From: Achatina immaculata
Taxonomy: Eukaryota > Mollusca > Gastropoda > Stylommatophora > Achatinidae
NCBI GenBank assembly: GCA_009760885.1
Contig: CM019713.1
Span: 10,739,274 to 10,803,273, forward strand
Length of the DNA stretch: 64,000 nt
Direction of reading: 5' to 3'
Shown here one piece after another: positions 49,403 through 62,637 of this stretch. Numbering within the stretch: the first letter of the stretch is position 1; every line of letters begins with the position of its first letter. Under the pieces are notes generated by a model. That model did no database searches and had not been told where the DNA came from. It worked only from the letters and a program-made list of their open reading frames with translations. A program made the translations under genes and the position numbers.

Positions 49403-49905
49403 AGACGGGTCCCCACTATCAGAACTACACCATGAAGACGGGTCCCCACTATCGGCACTACACCATGAAGACGGGTCCCCACTATCGGAACTACACCATG
49501 AAGACGGGTCCCCACTATCGGAACTACACCATGAAGACGGGTCCCCACTATCGGAACTACACCATGAAGACGGGTCCCCACTATCGGAACTACACCATGA
49601 AGACGGGTCCCCACTATCGGCACTACACCATGAAGACGGGTCCCCACTATCGGCACTACACCATGAAGACGGGTCCCCACTATCGGCACTACACCATGAA
49701 GACGGGTCCCCACTATCGGAACTACACCATGAAGACGGGTCCCCACTATCGGAACTACACCATGAAGACGGGTCCCCACTATCAGAACTACACCATGAAG
49801 ACGGGTCCCCACTATCGGCACTACACCATGAAGACGGGTCCCCACTATCGGCACTACACCATGAAGAGAGGTCTTGACTATCGCTACTACATCAGGTCCT
49901 GACTA
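49403..49905. repeat. 33-bp minisatellite, homogeneous block
   Basis: Fifteen near-identical copies of ATGAAGACGGGTCCCCACTA plus TCGGAACTACACC, with only a cAc/aAc switch (GGCAC vs GGAAC). Because 33 is a multiple of three and the unit lacks stops in some frames, both strands stay open for 150-180 codons. Confidence 0.95.
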
Positions 49906-50841
49906 TTGGCACTACTACTCCAGAAAACAAGCTCTAGTGACAGAAACAACATTTAAGTAAAGAAATATTGTAAAAATATCTCCATTCCTCTCATTCCCCC
50001 CCCCCCCCCTCTCTCTCTCACCACCACCCCTAACCACACATAAGAATACCAACGATAGAAGCGTTGCAGAAGGAAGAAAGATATATAAACCTCACACGAT
50101 CCGAGAAGTGGTATTATTTCACGAACATACAGTTAGAGCTAGCTGTAGCGAAGTAAGTCGCAAACCAAAATATGTCAGTACCTCAACGCAAAAGAGTTAA
50201 GTCCTTGGAAAATAATACGTGTTACTAAGAACCAGCGTATCACTTAAAAGCGCTGACATTTGGAAGAAGGGGAGTGGCAAAAGGACCGGAACTGGTGGAT
50301 GACTTTGGTATGATCTGGGGGTTTGTGTATAGCTGTTTCGCTTTCCGTGATGATCATTTTCTATAAAAGTTTCTGTGATAACTGCTATGATCTTCTCTGC
50401 GACAATGAGTGTCTACGTAAGTCTGAGATCAAACGAGGATGCACATTAGATTAACAAAAATTTCCTTCCACAGGAATATTATTCAAACTTCCTGCTGGAC
50501 TTGGCAGTCGAAGTCTATTGTTCTTCTAAAGTATGTGGAAGATTTGTCATTCGACATCCAGCGCCACGCCTTTGCATGTAAAGCAAGATAAAAAGTGAAG
50601 TCAACTTTCTTTTTTTTCCCAGGTGACTGAATAAAGTTGCGAGTCTTCGTTTGATAAGAAACGCTTATGTGCCTGTATTTGCCGTTGCTGAACAAACAGT
50701 TTAATATTTCTCAGAATTGAATAAAAGTTGCAAAAATTAGGCATTTAGTTGTCACAGCGGTGATGAATACGTGTTGACTGTAGTGTTGTAATTATTGTAC
50801 GCATTTGATACAGCATAGAGTACTGTTCTTATTTTACAACA
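49906..50841. other. Intergenic, no gene seen
   Basis: C14 run at 49996-50009 followed by CT-rich sequence. No further features. Confidence 0.6.
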
Positions 50842-51060
50842 TTCCCTTGCTGCTAAACGTCACATAGGGCTCGCATGGTAGTTCGCCAAGTTTTCTTATT
50901 TTCGGCGAGTTTTTCAACCTCATTAAGGGATTTTATGCCTAGTAATTTGGCCTCTATTAGTAGTGTCCTCTTTAGAGTTTCACATGGTCGGCATCTCTTT
51001 CTTCGGCCTATTATGTTCTATTTGATAGCTTGTTTTAGGATTTTCTGTTTCTTCTCATCA
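50842..51060 (-). mobile_element. LINE 3' fragment
   Basis: Read on plus, starts CATTCCCTTGCTGCTAAACG and continues with the CTCATTAAGGGATTTTATGC region shared with 52108-52300. A microsatellite has grown into its inner edge. Confidence 0.75.
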
Positions 51061-51063
51061 CGT

Positions 51064-51076
51064 GCTATATATATAT

Positions 51077-51125
<49 letters not shown>
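51064..51125. repeat. (AT)n(GT)n microsatellite
   Basis: About 35 bp of alternating AT followed by 13 GT units, inside a LINE fragment whose sequence (CCATCTCCTTT) resumes after it. Confidence 0.95.
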
Positions 51126-51944
51126 CCATCTCCTTTGAATACTGTTAGAGTGAGGTTATTTGTCGAAATAATAACCAGAATGAGTTTTTATACACCAGTT
51201 GTGTTGTTTTGAATATTGTTGATTATGTTTGTTTAATTGTGCAGATACACTTAGGTACAAGGCTACCACTAGACATTTAGGTACAAGGCTCCACTAGGGA
51301 GTCTTTACTTTTTTTTTGTGTACGGAATGTCCGACCAAATCACCTTCCAATGTGCTGAAAAGTTACGGAGCAGATAGCCACAACCAGCGTAACATGGCTG
51401 TGTCTCAGTGAGATGAAACAGAGCTTCATATCAACTCCAGAAATGTGTTATTCATGTGTGTATTTAGCTTGGACTTCTTCTGATTTATGCCCAAACTGGT
51501 AACTATTTATAAACTGGAAGTTACTATTTATATCAGATTATGAATGTGTTGGATTTCCACTGTGCCATGATCATAAGCTGAAGCATATATAGAGTTACAT
51601 TTTTTTTCTTCAGTGTTAGATATTTTTCACTGTTTGATTCAGAAGGACACTTAAGAAAAACATTTTTAAAAAAAGCAGAGAGTGACTCTTGTACAAGAAT
51701 AGTCTTCACAACTCAGGAGGAGTAAATTAGTAGAATCTGCATATACTCTTTCAGTATAAAACATCTCACAGTATCTTCACTGATTATTCTCATTCTGAAG
51801 TTATTTGTATGAGAGGTAAGTCATTAGCTCAAGTGTATAGTCTTGATTAAATTAAAAAAAAATTGTTTATATAAAATATGAAGGGTTCAGAGATGGTATG
51901 AATATTTATTTCTCCATAAGTCTCATCATCATCATCATCAAGTA
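51126..51944. other. Intergenic, no gene seen
   Basis: AT-rich; a direct TTAGGTACAAGGCT duplication at about 51250-51290. A (CAT)n run at about 51925-51940 precedes the LINE. Confidence 0.6.
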
Positions 51945-52095
51945 GCAATAACTTGATTTGACATAAAACAAGGGGTCCATCAGGGGTACATACTGTTGTC
52001 TTACTTATTTAATGTGTGTGGTGAAAATATAATGTAAGAGAAGATGTAGACACAGAATATTACGATGCCATAACAATTGGAGGTTATGAAATACT

Positions 52096-53667
52096 TATCT
52101 TCTTATATCCTTCCCGTGCCGTTAAACGTCACATAGGGTTCGCAAAGTAGTTCGCCAATTTTTCCTGTCTTCGGCGAGTCTTTCAACCTCATCAAAGGAT
52201 TTTATGCCTGTTAACTTGGCCTCTCTTAATAATGTCCTCTTCAGAGTTTCATGCGGTCTGCCTCTTTTTCTTCGGCCTGTTGTGTTCCACTTGATAGCTT
52301 GTTTTGGGATTCTCTGATCATTTCTTCTCATCAAGTGACCAACATATGTCCATCTCCTTTTCCTGATCACCCATGAGACTGGTTGTTGTTCAGTCATCTG
52401 TCTTATCTCTGCATTGTTCTTGAATTCATTCCACTTGATGCCGAGTATTTTCCTTAGGCATTTGTTTTCAAAAGAGTCTAATTTCTTTTCTATTTCTTTA
52501 GTTGTTTTCCAGCTTTTGCATGCATAAATGAGGGTGGATATTACATTTGAATTGAATAGTCTTAACTTGGTTTTTGTGGTTATAACTTTTGAATTACATA
52601 TGTTCTCAAGATTCTTGAAGATTGATGCTGCTTTTGCAATTCTGATCCTAACTTCCTTTCTAGTGTCACCATCCTGGTCTATGTAGCTGCCAAAGTATGC
52701 AAATTGATTGACTTCTTCAATATTTGTCCCTTCTATGTGTATTTTTCCATTTTGATTGATGGGAATTTTCATTATTTTTGTTTTGTCCTTGTTAATTTCA
52801 AGTCCTATTTTGCTAGCCAGTGAAGACAGGCTATCTGTTTTTTCTTGCATGGAATTCACATTATTACTGATAAGAGTTATGTCATCAGCAAAATCAAGAT
52901 CTTCTAGTTGGGTCCCATGTACCCAGTCAATACCTGTGTTACCTGTGCAGCATTTTTTCATTATGAAGTCTATTGTAATCCCAAAAAGTAAAGGAGACAG
53001 TATACATCCTTGTTTCACGCCTGTTTCAATCTGGAACCATTCACTCATCCCTTCTTCTGTCTTGACTGCACAACCATATCCATTGTATAAGTCCTTAATG
53101 ATGTTGACAATTTTAGATGGTATTCCATATAGACATAAAATTCTCCATAATGAACCTCTGTGTATGCTATCAAATGCCTTTTTAAAATCTATGAAGTTCA
53201 GTATTAATGGTTTCTGCTTTTCAATATGTTCTTCAAGTATTATTCTGAGAGTAAAGATCTGGTCGAGACAGCTTCTCCCTTTTCGAAATCCTGCTTGTTC
53301 TTCTCTCATTGCAGTATCCACTATCTTTGAGTCTATTCAAAATGACCTTGCAAAATACTTTTGACACAACTGATATTAAGGTTACTCCTCTCCAGTTGTT
53401 ACAGTCACTAAGGTTGCCCTTTTTTGGTATTTTAACAATGATTCCTTTCCTCCAATTAGAAGGGACCTTTTCTTCTTTCCAAATCTTGTTAAACATTCTC
53501 TGTAGTTGTCTCATGTTGTCACTATTGATAGCTTTTAGCATCTCGGCTGTTATTTCATCTTCACCTGCAGCTTTGTTGTTAGCCATTAAATTCACTGCTG
53601 TTTCAATTTCATGCAATTTAATTTAATCTAGGTTGACATTTAGTTGTGGGGCTGGTAAGTCAGTTTC
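52096..53667 (-). pseudogene. LINE with near-intact RT, nested in plus-strand LINE
   Basis: Flanked by AAATACT (52089-52095 and 53668-53674). Minus-strand ORF 53321-52122 encodes EEQAGFRKGRSCLDQIFTLR, NFIDFKKAFDSIHRGSLWRI, GVKQGCILSPLLF, LDFADDITLI (the FADD catalytic box) and the RKRRWTYVGHLMRRND tail. The upstream part at 53616-53233 (NKAAGEDEITAEMLKAI, NWRGVTLISVVSKVF) is one frame away. There is no endonuclease, so it is 5'-truncated. It is the best-preserved RT of its family in the window. Confidence 0.9.
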
Positions 53668-54013
53668 AAATACTAGAGATTAGATATTCTGATGATACAG
53701 TATTACTGTTCACAACACAAAAAGGAATGGAAAAAACTAATTATGTCAGTCTGTAAGAATAGTGAAGAGCAAAACCTCTATCTTAATGCAAACAAAACTT
53801 AATTGATGACAACTGACAAAATAAATAAGGCAGCCGAAATATGTATCAGTGAGGAAAAATTGAAAGAGGTGGAGAGTTTTGAATGACGGTGAGGGAAATT
53901 AAAAGGAGGACATCTATCATTTTTCAGAAAGTAAAACAACTAAATAAACTGTGGAGAGGAACAGACAGAACTACAAAAATAAGATGTTTAAGGGCATGCA
54001 TCTTTCCCATATA

Positions 54014-54338
54014 CCATAAGAAATAACATCTTATTGGCAGAAATGCAGATGAAGCCACTGACAACAATTATTGAGGAAAGACGCTGGCGATGGTTGGGAC
54101 ATGTGTTCCGAATGACTGACAACTCACTACCAAAAATAGCACTAAGATGGACACCACAGGGGAACAGAAGTAAGGGTAGACCAAAAGAGACATGGAGAAG
54201 AACAACAGAAAGGATGTTGAGCAATAGAGGGCTCACCTGGGCAAGAGTGGAAAAAAAAGGCAAAGGACAGGCATTTGTGGAAAACCCTCGCGGAAGCCCC
54301 ATGTGCCCTGGGCACTTAAGGTTCAGAGAGAGAGAGAG
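54014..54338 (+). mobile_element. LINE 3' fragment, (GA)-tailed, with 14-bp duplication
   Basis: Starts CCATAAGAAATAACATC, encodes [33 protein letters not shown] and [14 protein letters not shown], and ends AAGGTTCAGAGAGAGAGAG. Flanked by ATCTTTCCCATATA at 54000-54013 and 54339-54352. Confidence 0.92.
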
Positions 54339-54755
54339 ATCTTTCCCATATATGCTTGTGAGACCTGGACACTTAATAAAACAGTTGAGAATGTAAATGC
54401 TACAGAAGAGTCCTTCAGATATCATGAGCACAGAAAAAAGAACAAATATATCCATACTACAAGAACTTAACATTGAAAAAGATTTGCTAGTGAAGAGGAT
54501 TAAACAGAGAAAACTTAAGTATTTTAGAAAAATATTAAACTTCATGAGAATTTAAAGAAGACAGTCTTGGAAAGGTACATAATGAGAAAAAGAAAGAGAG
54601 GAAGACCAAGGCAAAGGTGGCTGCAAAACATCACTGATGATCTGCGAATGGATGCATCAACAGCAGGGCATCTTGCTTACGAATCGGGAGGCCTACAGGA
54701 AAGCTACTAGGGAGCCAAAGTTCTGCAAGGGACATCCTAATAACTGACTGACTAA

Positions 54756-55437
54756 CACTGTATCCCCAATATGCCTTAATGGCATGGAAGTTGGGATTTT
54801 TACTTTTACTTATATAGTGTTAATGACTATATTTTCTGGTGACTTGCTAAATGCTATTAAAGCACATAGAATATGTGATGTTAAAGACTGTATCTCCAGT
54901 GACTTTCTTATAACATTTAAGCATGTAGCATGTGTGATATAAGTCCTCATATTTTCTTTGGTCAGTCAATACACCAAAGAGTGATTTGGCCAGTAACGTT
55001 TCCAGTTTCCATTACCGGTGGGAGCCTTCTACCCATATTTATATCTGGGTTGCCTGGAGCACCTCCATCTAGAGTTAAATCACCAGCCACGGCCAAGAGA
55101 CAAATTCACAGAGTCTCAAGGAAAAAAAGCAGGAAGTATTATTAAGAAGAAATGTAGAGCAAACATCAGAGAAAGAAGTTGATGGGCAGTTTGACAAGAT
55201 TGGCATGCATGGCTGTATTGTCAAGCTGATAATGGGTTGTGAAATATGTGATGAGAGATAATGATGCACACAGTACATTGTAGCACATGATGATGATTAT
55301 GATGATGATGATTAATATTTGATTTTCTTCAGACTTATTAACTTATGTATCTTAAATACTGCCAGACAATTGCATGCAGTGAGAGGCACACAGAGATGAA
55401 GAAGGAATGTCTGTGGATACTGTCTGGTAACAAGGAG
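54756..55437. other. Intergenic, no gene seen
   Basis: No recognisable gene; a (GAT)n run near 55286-55312. Short repeats of AAGACTGTATCTCCAGTGAC type near 54830-54915. Confidence 0.55.
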
Positions 55438-55900
55438 GAATGATTTGAACATTCTCTGCGGGAGAAGCAGCGTGGACATAGTGAAACAGAACAGAAAAAG
55501 AAGGAATGATTTGAACATTCTCTGCAGGAGAAGCAGCGTGGACATAGTGAAACAGAACAGGAAAAGAAGGAATGATTTGAATATTCTCTGCAGGAGAAGC
55601 AGCATGGACATAATGAAACAGAACAGGAAGAGAAGGAATGATTTGAACATTCTCTGCAGGAGAAGCAGCATGGACATAATGAAACAGAACAGGAAAAGAA
55701 GGAATGATTTGAATATTCTCTGCAGGAGAAGCAGCATGGACATAATGAAACAGAACAGGAAAAGAAGGAATGATTTGAACATTCTCTGCAGGAGAAGCAG
55801 CATGGACATAATGAAACAGAACAGGAAAAGAAGGAATGATTTGAACATTCTCTGCAGGAGAAGCAGCATGGACATAGTGAAACAGAACAGGAAAAAGGAG
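55438..55900. repeat. Minisatellite, 66-bp unit
   Basis: Seven copies with period exactly 66 bp: GAATGATTTGAACATTCTCT, GCAGGAGAAGCAGCATGGAC, ATAATGAAACAGAACAGGAA then AAGAAG. Two sequence variants alternate (AACATT/AATATT). 66 is a multiple of three, so four frames remain open across the array. Confidence 0.95.
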
Positions 55901-56254
55901 AAGGCAGCAAAAGCAAAATTGAGAGAGGAGAAAACACACATCAGGGAGGCCGTATAGAAATCCAACAGAGTAGTTTGATAAGGGATCTTGCTACATAAAT
56001 TGAATCACAAGGCAGGAAATATCTCCTTCTGTAATACTTGGAAGTCAGGGATTATGACAAGGGAACATTTTTAACTTGGTGAATCCGTAGAAGCATAATC
56101 TCTTATTTGTAAAGATTTGCACTGGGTGAAAGAGAAACAAGGCTGCCATTGTCTACAGCCATGGCACCTGATGATGAAGATGATGATGATATTAACAATG
56201 ATGATGATGATGATATTGGAAGATATTTTTTTTTCCATTTAATTAACTTTGTTT
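55901..56254. other. Intergenic, no gene seen
   Basis: Contains a (GAT)n run at 56175-56216 and a T-run, otherwise nothing. Confidence 0.55.
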
Positions 56255-56735
56255 AACACGAAACTCAAGATCTTCAACTCCTATGTAGTGCCAGTACTAA
56301 CCTATGGTTGCAAGAGTTGGAGAATATCCCCAGCAATGGAAAAGAGACTAGATGCTTCTGAAAATAAGTGCCTTCGAAGACTGCTAAATTTCTGACTTCA
56401 GATCGGTTACATCATTAAGACAAGAAACAAAACAAGTCTACGTATCAAATTTTATCAGAAGACGTCACTGGAACTACATCGGCCACGTACTTAGAATGGA
56501 CGAAAAACAACTCCCACACCAAGCATTTGTGTGGTTACCGGGGGGTAAAAGAAAGCGAGGAAGACCCAAAGACACACTAAGAAGAGTTATCACCAAGGAG
56601 TGTTCAACAATGCTCATCAGAAACACTGAAGATCTAAAGTAAGTAGCAAGGAATTGCCAGACATGGAGAGCCTTGTCCTCTGCCCTATGCACCGCCTTTG
56701 GCCTAAGAGGATCAGCTAACTAACTAATTAACTTT
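56255..56735 (+). mobile_element. LINE 3' fragment with TTAG-type tail
   Basis: The plus strand reads LKIFNSYVVPVLTYGCKSWR, KRLDASENKCLRRLLNF, RRRHWNYIGHVLRMDEKQLP and [20 protein letters not shown], then ALCTAFGLRGSAN and (CTAA)n. Two stops interrupt it. Sister of 6770-7170. Confidence 0.82.
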
Positions 56736-57226
56736 GCTAAGATTATACCATGTTTAACTTGGATACTTAAGGAGATGAGTAGTTGATGTACTTGCTGCTA
56801 CACAGTGGTGGTGTGATTGATTCCTTCTGGAGCTTTCCACAGTCATGCCAGCTGTTAAAATATGAGCCATCTTTCTCCTTGTTCCTTGTGTTTTCCACCC
56901 TTCTATAAATACAAATGTAGTCTCTTGTAAATAGAGCCGGTTTATGTGTGAACATGGGTTTATTCATTAACACCCCACATATCATATGTATTCTGGTGTA
57001 CTTTGCTTTACAGATAGATATTTTTCCCTAATACAGATGCATCAGGTATTAATTTTTATATCAGAAGGGTGACTAGAGTGCAGTAATAGCTGGTCCTCAT
57101 CCTGCTATGATTGCATGAGGATCTAATTTAGTTGTGTATCACTGTTCAGACCCTGTACTTTAGATCTTTTTTTTAATTCCTTGATAAAGAGAGAGAGAAA
57201 AAAACACCACATTTTTTTTCTCATGA
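56736..57226. other. Intergenic, no gene seen
   Basis: No gene or repeat recognised. Confidence 0.55.
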
Positions 57227-57675
57227 AAGTAGTTCTAATGCGAATTAACCCCATACCCTCTTTAGTGACTGAATGTTTCTAATATGAACTAACCCCACAC
57301 CCTCTATAGTGACCAAATGTTTCTAATACGAACTAACCCCATACCCTCTTTAGTGACTGAATGTTTCTAATACGAACTAACCCCATACCCTATTTAGTGA
57401 CTGAGTGTTTCTAATATGAACTAACCCCCTACCCACTTTAGTGACTGAGTGTTTCTAATATGAACTAACCCCATACCCTCTTTAGTGACTGAGTGTTTCT
57501 AATATGAACTAACCCCATACCCTCTTTAGTGACTGAGTGTTTCAAATATGAACTAACCCCATACCCTCTTTAGTGACTGAGTGTTTCTAATATGAACTAA
57601 CCCCATACCCTCTTTAGTGACTGAGTGTTTCTAATATGAACTAACCCCATACCCTCTTTAGTGACTGAATGTTTT
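57227..57675. repeat. Minisatellite, 44-bp unit
   Basis: Ten copies of CTGAGTGTTTCTAATATGAA plus CTAACCCCATACCCTCTTTA and GTGA. Located about 630 bp upstream of the TRAF6-like start codon. Confidence 0.93.
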
Positions 57676-59796
<2,121 letters not shown>

Positions 59797-59872
59797 GTGA
59801 GTTGTTTTAGTGGTTTTTTTTTTTGATATGCGCTTGTTGAATTAGTATTAGAGAGTATGTATGACATACATT

Positions 59873-60129
59873 GGGCGTCTGAGTGGCGAAGTGGTTAGTG
59901 CACAGGTCTGTCATGGCGAAGGTCGGGGGTTTGAATCCGGCCGGAGGCGCCCCAGTCACCCAGCTGTAGAAATGGGTACCCGACTTCTTCTGGAGTTGGG
60001 AAAGGAAAGGCGGCCAGGCATGATACTGACCATATCACCCTCTAGTGTGCTGACAGGTCAAGGAAAATATGGGCAGTAACACCATATCCCTATGTGCCTC
60101 TAAGGCATGACAGGGTTACCTTTACCTAC
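59873..60129 (+). mobile_element. tRNA-derived SINE, copy 3
   Basis: Starts GGGCGTCTGAGTGGCGAAGT, box B GGTTTGAATCC, centre CACCCAGCTGTAGAAATGGG, end GGGTTACCTTTACCTAC. Flanked by a perfect 13-bp duplication, TATGACATACATT (59860-59872 and 60130-60142), so it is probably a fairly young insertion. Confidence 0.95.
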
Positions 60130-60364
60130 TATGACATACATTACAATTAAACCACAATATGTATATATGACATACATACTATCACAGTGCTTGGCAGAGA
60201 CTGTAGAAAATGGGTGGGAGGCAGGATTGAGTTTGCAGTTCAGGAGCTTGTTTAAGCTCACGCTGCAGCCATAGGACTTAGTCGTCTTTATGGTTGGCTG
60301 AGTGCTGCGAGCCAAAAAGTGGGTGGGGCTTCGTTTTTTTATATGCGAGGCAGATTGGTAGCAC

Positions 60365-60735
60365 AGAATGCAGGAACCTTCTGTACAACACCATCGAGGA
60401 TGCAAAGTAGAAGTTGAGGCAGTGATCAAGGCTTTGTCCTGGCTAGCTTGCCAGGATGATACAAGTGTGGTGGTGATGGACTCTCAGAGCAGGCTTTGCA
60501 AGATAGAGAGGGGTTTGCTACATCATGAATGGGTTCAGTTCTTAGGGAAGATCCAGTGCCTCCAGGCTGATGTGGATGTATTGGCCGGGGCATGTGGGTG
60601 TGAGAGGCATTGAGATAGCCAATCATGTTACCTGTAATGCTGTTGGAACAGGTATAACTGTTTTACCCCAAATCAACACTGGCGGTGCTGATAGATTGTA
60701 TACACCTAAACCAGCCAGTGCTGAGAGCGATATTT
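60365..60735 (+). pseudogene. LINE RNase H fragment
   Basis: The plus strand reads VEAVIKALSWLACQDDTSVV, VMDSQSRLCKIERGLLHHEW, then in another frame HVGVRGIEIANH. These are the middle and last motifs of an RNase H domain of a LINE different from the one at 26363. No RT nearby; intronic relic. Confidence 0.7.
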
Positions 60736-60924
60736 AGGCAATGTCTGAATAAATTTAAATGTAGCACATTTCTAACCCAACCCACATGTTTAAATTATAA
60801 AGTGAGCTTCCAGTTTCTTTCTTTCAAATTTCCTGAGCAAAATTTATTCTGGTCGAGCATGAAAATTCAGGAGTGAAAGAGATAATTCCTGTGGACAGAT
60901 GAATACAGTGAAGTCAGTGACTGA

Positions 60925-61112
60925 AGAACTGGTGCAGGAGGAGGAAAGGGCATGTGTTGATAATATATATCTATGGAGGATGAAGGATAGAGGTGTGAGG
61001 AGGAGGAAAGGGCATGTGTTGATAATATATATCTATGGAGGATGAAGGATAGAGGTGTGAGGAGGAGGAAAGGGCATGTGTTGATAATATATATCTATGG
61101 AGGATGAAGGAG
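60925..61112. repeat. Tandem repeat, 62-bp unit, three copies
   Basis: AGGAGGAGGAAAGGGCATGT, GTTGATAATATATATCTATG and GAGGATGAAGGATAGAGGTG plus TG, repeated three times almost exactly. Confidence 0.95.
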
Positions 61113-61647
61113 GGAGGTAGGAAGAGCAGAGTAGGATTTGAGGTGTCCAGAAACAACAGCTGACTGGCATAATTAGTGTTCGCACTCTTTGGTGGTTACC
61201 GAAACAGAGAGCAGAGCATGTATGGATGTGTCCCTGAAAGTGATGATGCTAATTCCCAGATTCAAGACATTCTTGAAGGACTTGGAGGAAAAGGCTTAAG
61301 AGAAGTTTTATAGAAAAGAACAAATACAACCAGTATTTCAGCAAAAGAAAACCTTATTCAGGGTCTGTATTTTTCTTATTTGATGATCCCACCTTTTATA
61401 GAATTGTGGCATGCAGCTTCATCGACCTTTATCACAAAGGATCAGTTTGTGACATATCACAGAGTTGCATAATGTTCTTTTGTGACCTTTTTTTATCATC
61501 TGTGTATTGGAGAAGTGCAGCAGTGAAGGGAAATGTGAAATCTATGACAGCACCAGTTAGCAACAGTGCCAGTTTCAACAGTGGAGTTCATCTGTCTGCT
61601 GTAGTTACAATGTTCAAGGCAAAGCTGTATATACAAATGAAATGGCC

Positions 61648-62637
61648 ATAGTGATAGTGTAGCACTATCGTCTCTTCGTTTGTGGAGCAACAACATAGTG
61701 ATAGTGTAGCACTATCATCTCCTCAGACTATATGGAAATCAAAAAAACTAAGCATAAATATGAAAATCAGGATATTTAAGAGTAATGTTCTAAGTGTACT
61801 ACTCTATGGAAGTGAATGCTGGAAAATCACCAAAACCATAGAAAACAAGTTAAATTCTTTCCAGACTAAATGTTTACGAAGAATTAGAAAAAGATTTTGG
61901 CCAAACACCATAAGAAATAACATCTTATTAGCAGAAATGCAGATGAAACCACTGACAACAATTATTGAGGAAAGACGCTGGCGATGGTTGGGACATGTGC
62001 TCCGAATGACTGACAACTCACTACCAAAAATAGCACTAAGATGGACACCACAGGGGAGCAGAAGTAAGGGTAGACCAAAAGAGACATGGAGAAGAACAAC
62101 AGAAAGGATGTTGAGCAATAGAGGGCTCACCTGGGCAAGAGCAGAAAAAAAGGCGAAGGACAGGCATTTGTGGAAAACCCTTGCGGAAGCCCCATGTGCC
62201 CTGGACACTTAAGGTTCAGAGAGAGAGAGTGATCATCTCCTCATTTGTGGAGCAACAACATAGTGATAGTGTAGTACCATCGTCTCTTCGTTTGTGGAGC
62301 AACAACATAGTGATAGTGTAGCACTATCGTCTCTTCGTTTGTGGAGCAACAACATAGTGATAGTGTAACACTATCGTCTCTTCGTTTGTGGAGCAACAAC
62401 ATACTGATAGTGTAGCACTATCGTCTCTTCGTTTGTGGAGCAACAACATAGTGATAGTGTAGCACTATTGTCTCTTCGTTTGTGGAGCAGCAACATAGTG
62501 ATAGTGTAGCACTATCGTCACTTCATTTGTGGAGCAACAACATAGTGATAGTGTAGCACTATCGTCTCTTCATTTGTAGAGCAACAACATTGTGATAGTG
62601 TAGCACTATCGTCTCTTCGTTTGTGGAGCAACAATAT
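61648..62637. repeat. 47-bp satellite with palindromic core, interrupted
   Basis: The unit is GTGATAGTGTAGCACTATCG, TCTCTTCGTTTGTGGAGCAA, CAACATA. GATAGTG and CACTATC form a hairpin with a 3-nt loop in every copy. About 1.6 copies precede and about 8.5 follow a LINE insertion (61726-62231). Confidence 0.93.
61726..62231 (+). mobile_element. LINE 3' fragment inserted in satellite
   Basis: Encodes [58 protein letters not shown] and [18 protein letters not shown], then a GAGAGAGAGAGTG tail. Flanked by ATCATCTCCTCA (61714-61725, 62232-62243). It is the longest copy of the (GA)-tailed family and has a largely intact C-terminal frame. Confidence 0.93.

Larger units (their letters stand above)
51945..54755 (+). 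pseudogene. RT-encoding LINE split by two later insertions
   Basis: The host LINE in plus orientation shows IKQGVHQGYI and IGGYEI up to 52095, resumes at 53668 with [20 protein letters not shown] (YSDD in place of YADD), continues to about 54013, and resumes after 54339 with the [18 protein letters not shown] and KRKRGRPRQRW segments. The 3' end has the (ACTG)-like tail near 54745. The uninterrupted relative at 21524-22332 confirms both joins. Confidence 0.85.

Noticed and set aside
49357..49902. 181-codon plus-strand and 151-codon minus-strand open frames
   Set aside because: They are by-products of a 33-bp tandem repeat without stops; no splice signals or family similarity.
52756..53364. 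202-codon plus-strand frame
   Set aside because: Antisense shadow of the minus-strand LINE reverse transcriptase.
55312..55965. Several overlapping 170-217-codon open frames on both strands
   Set aside because: All follow from the 66-bp period; Cys/Ser/Leu-rich products are low-complexity.
60365..60735. Further TRAF6 exon
   Set aside because: Translation shows RNase H motifs and frameshifts, not TRAF zinc fingers.
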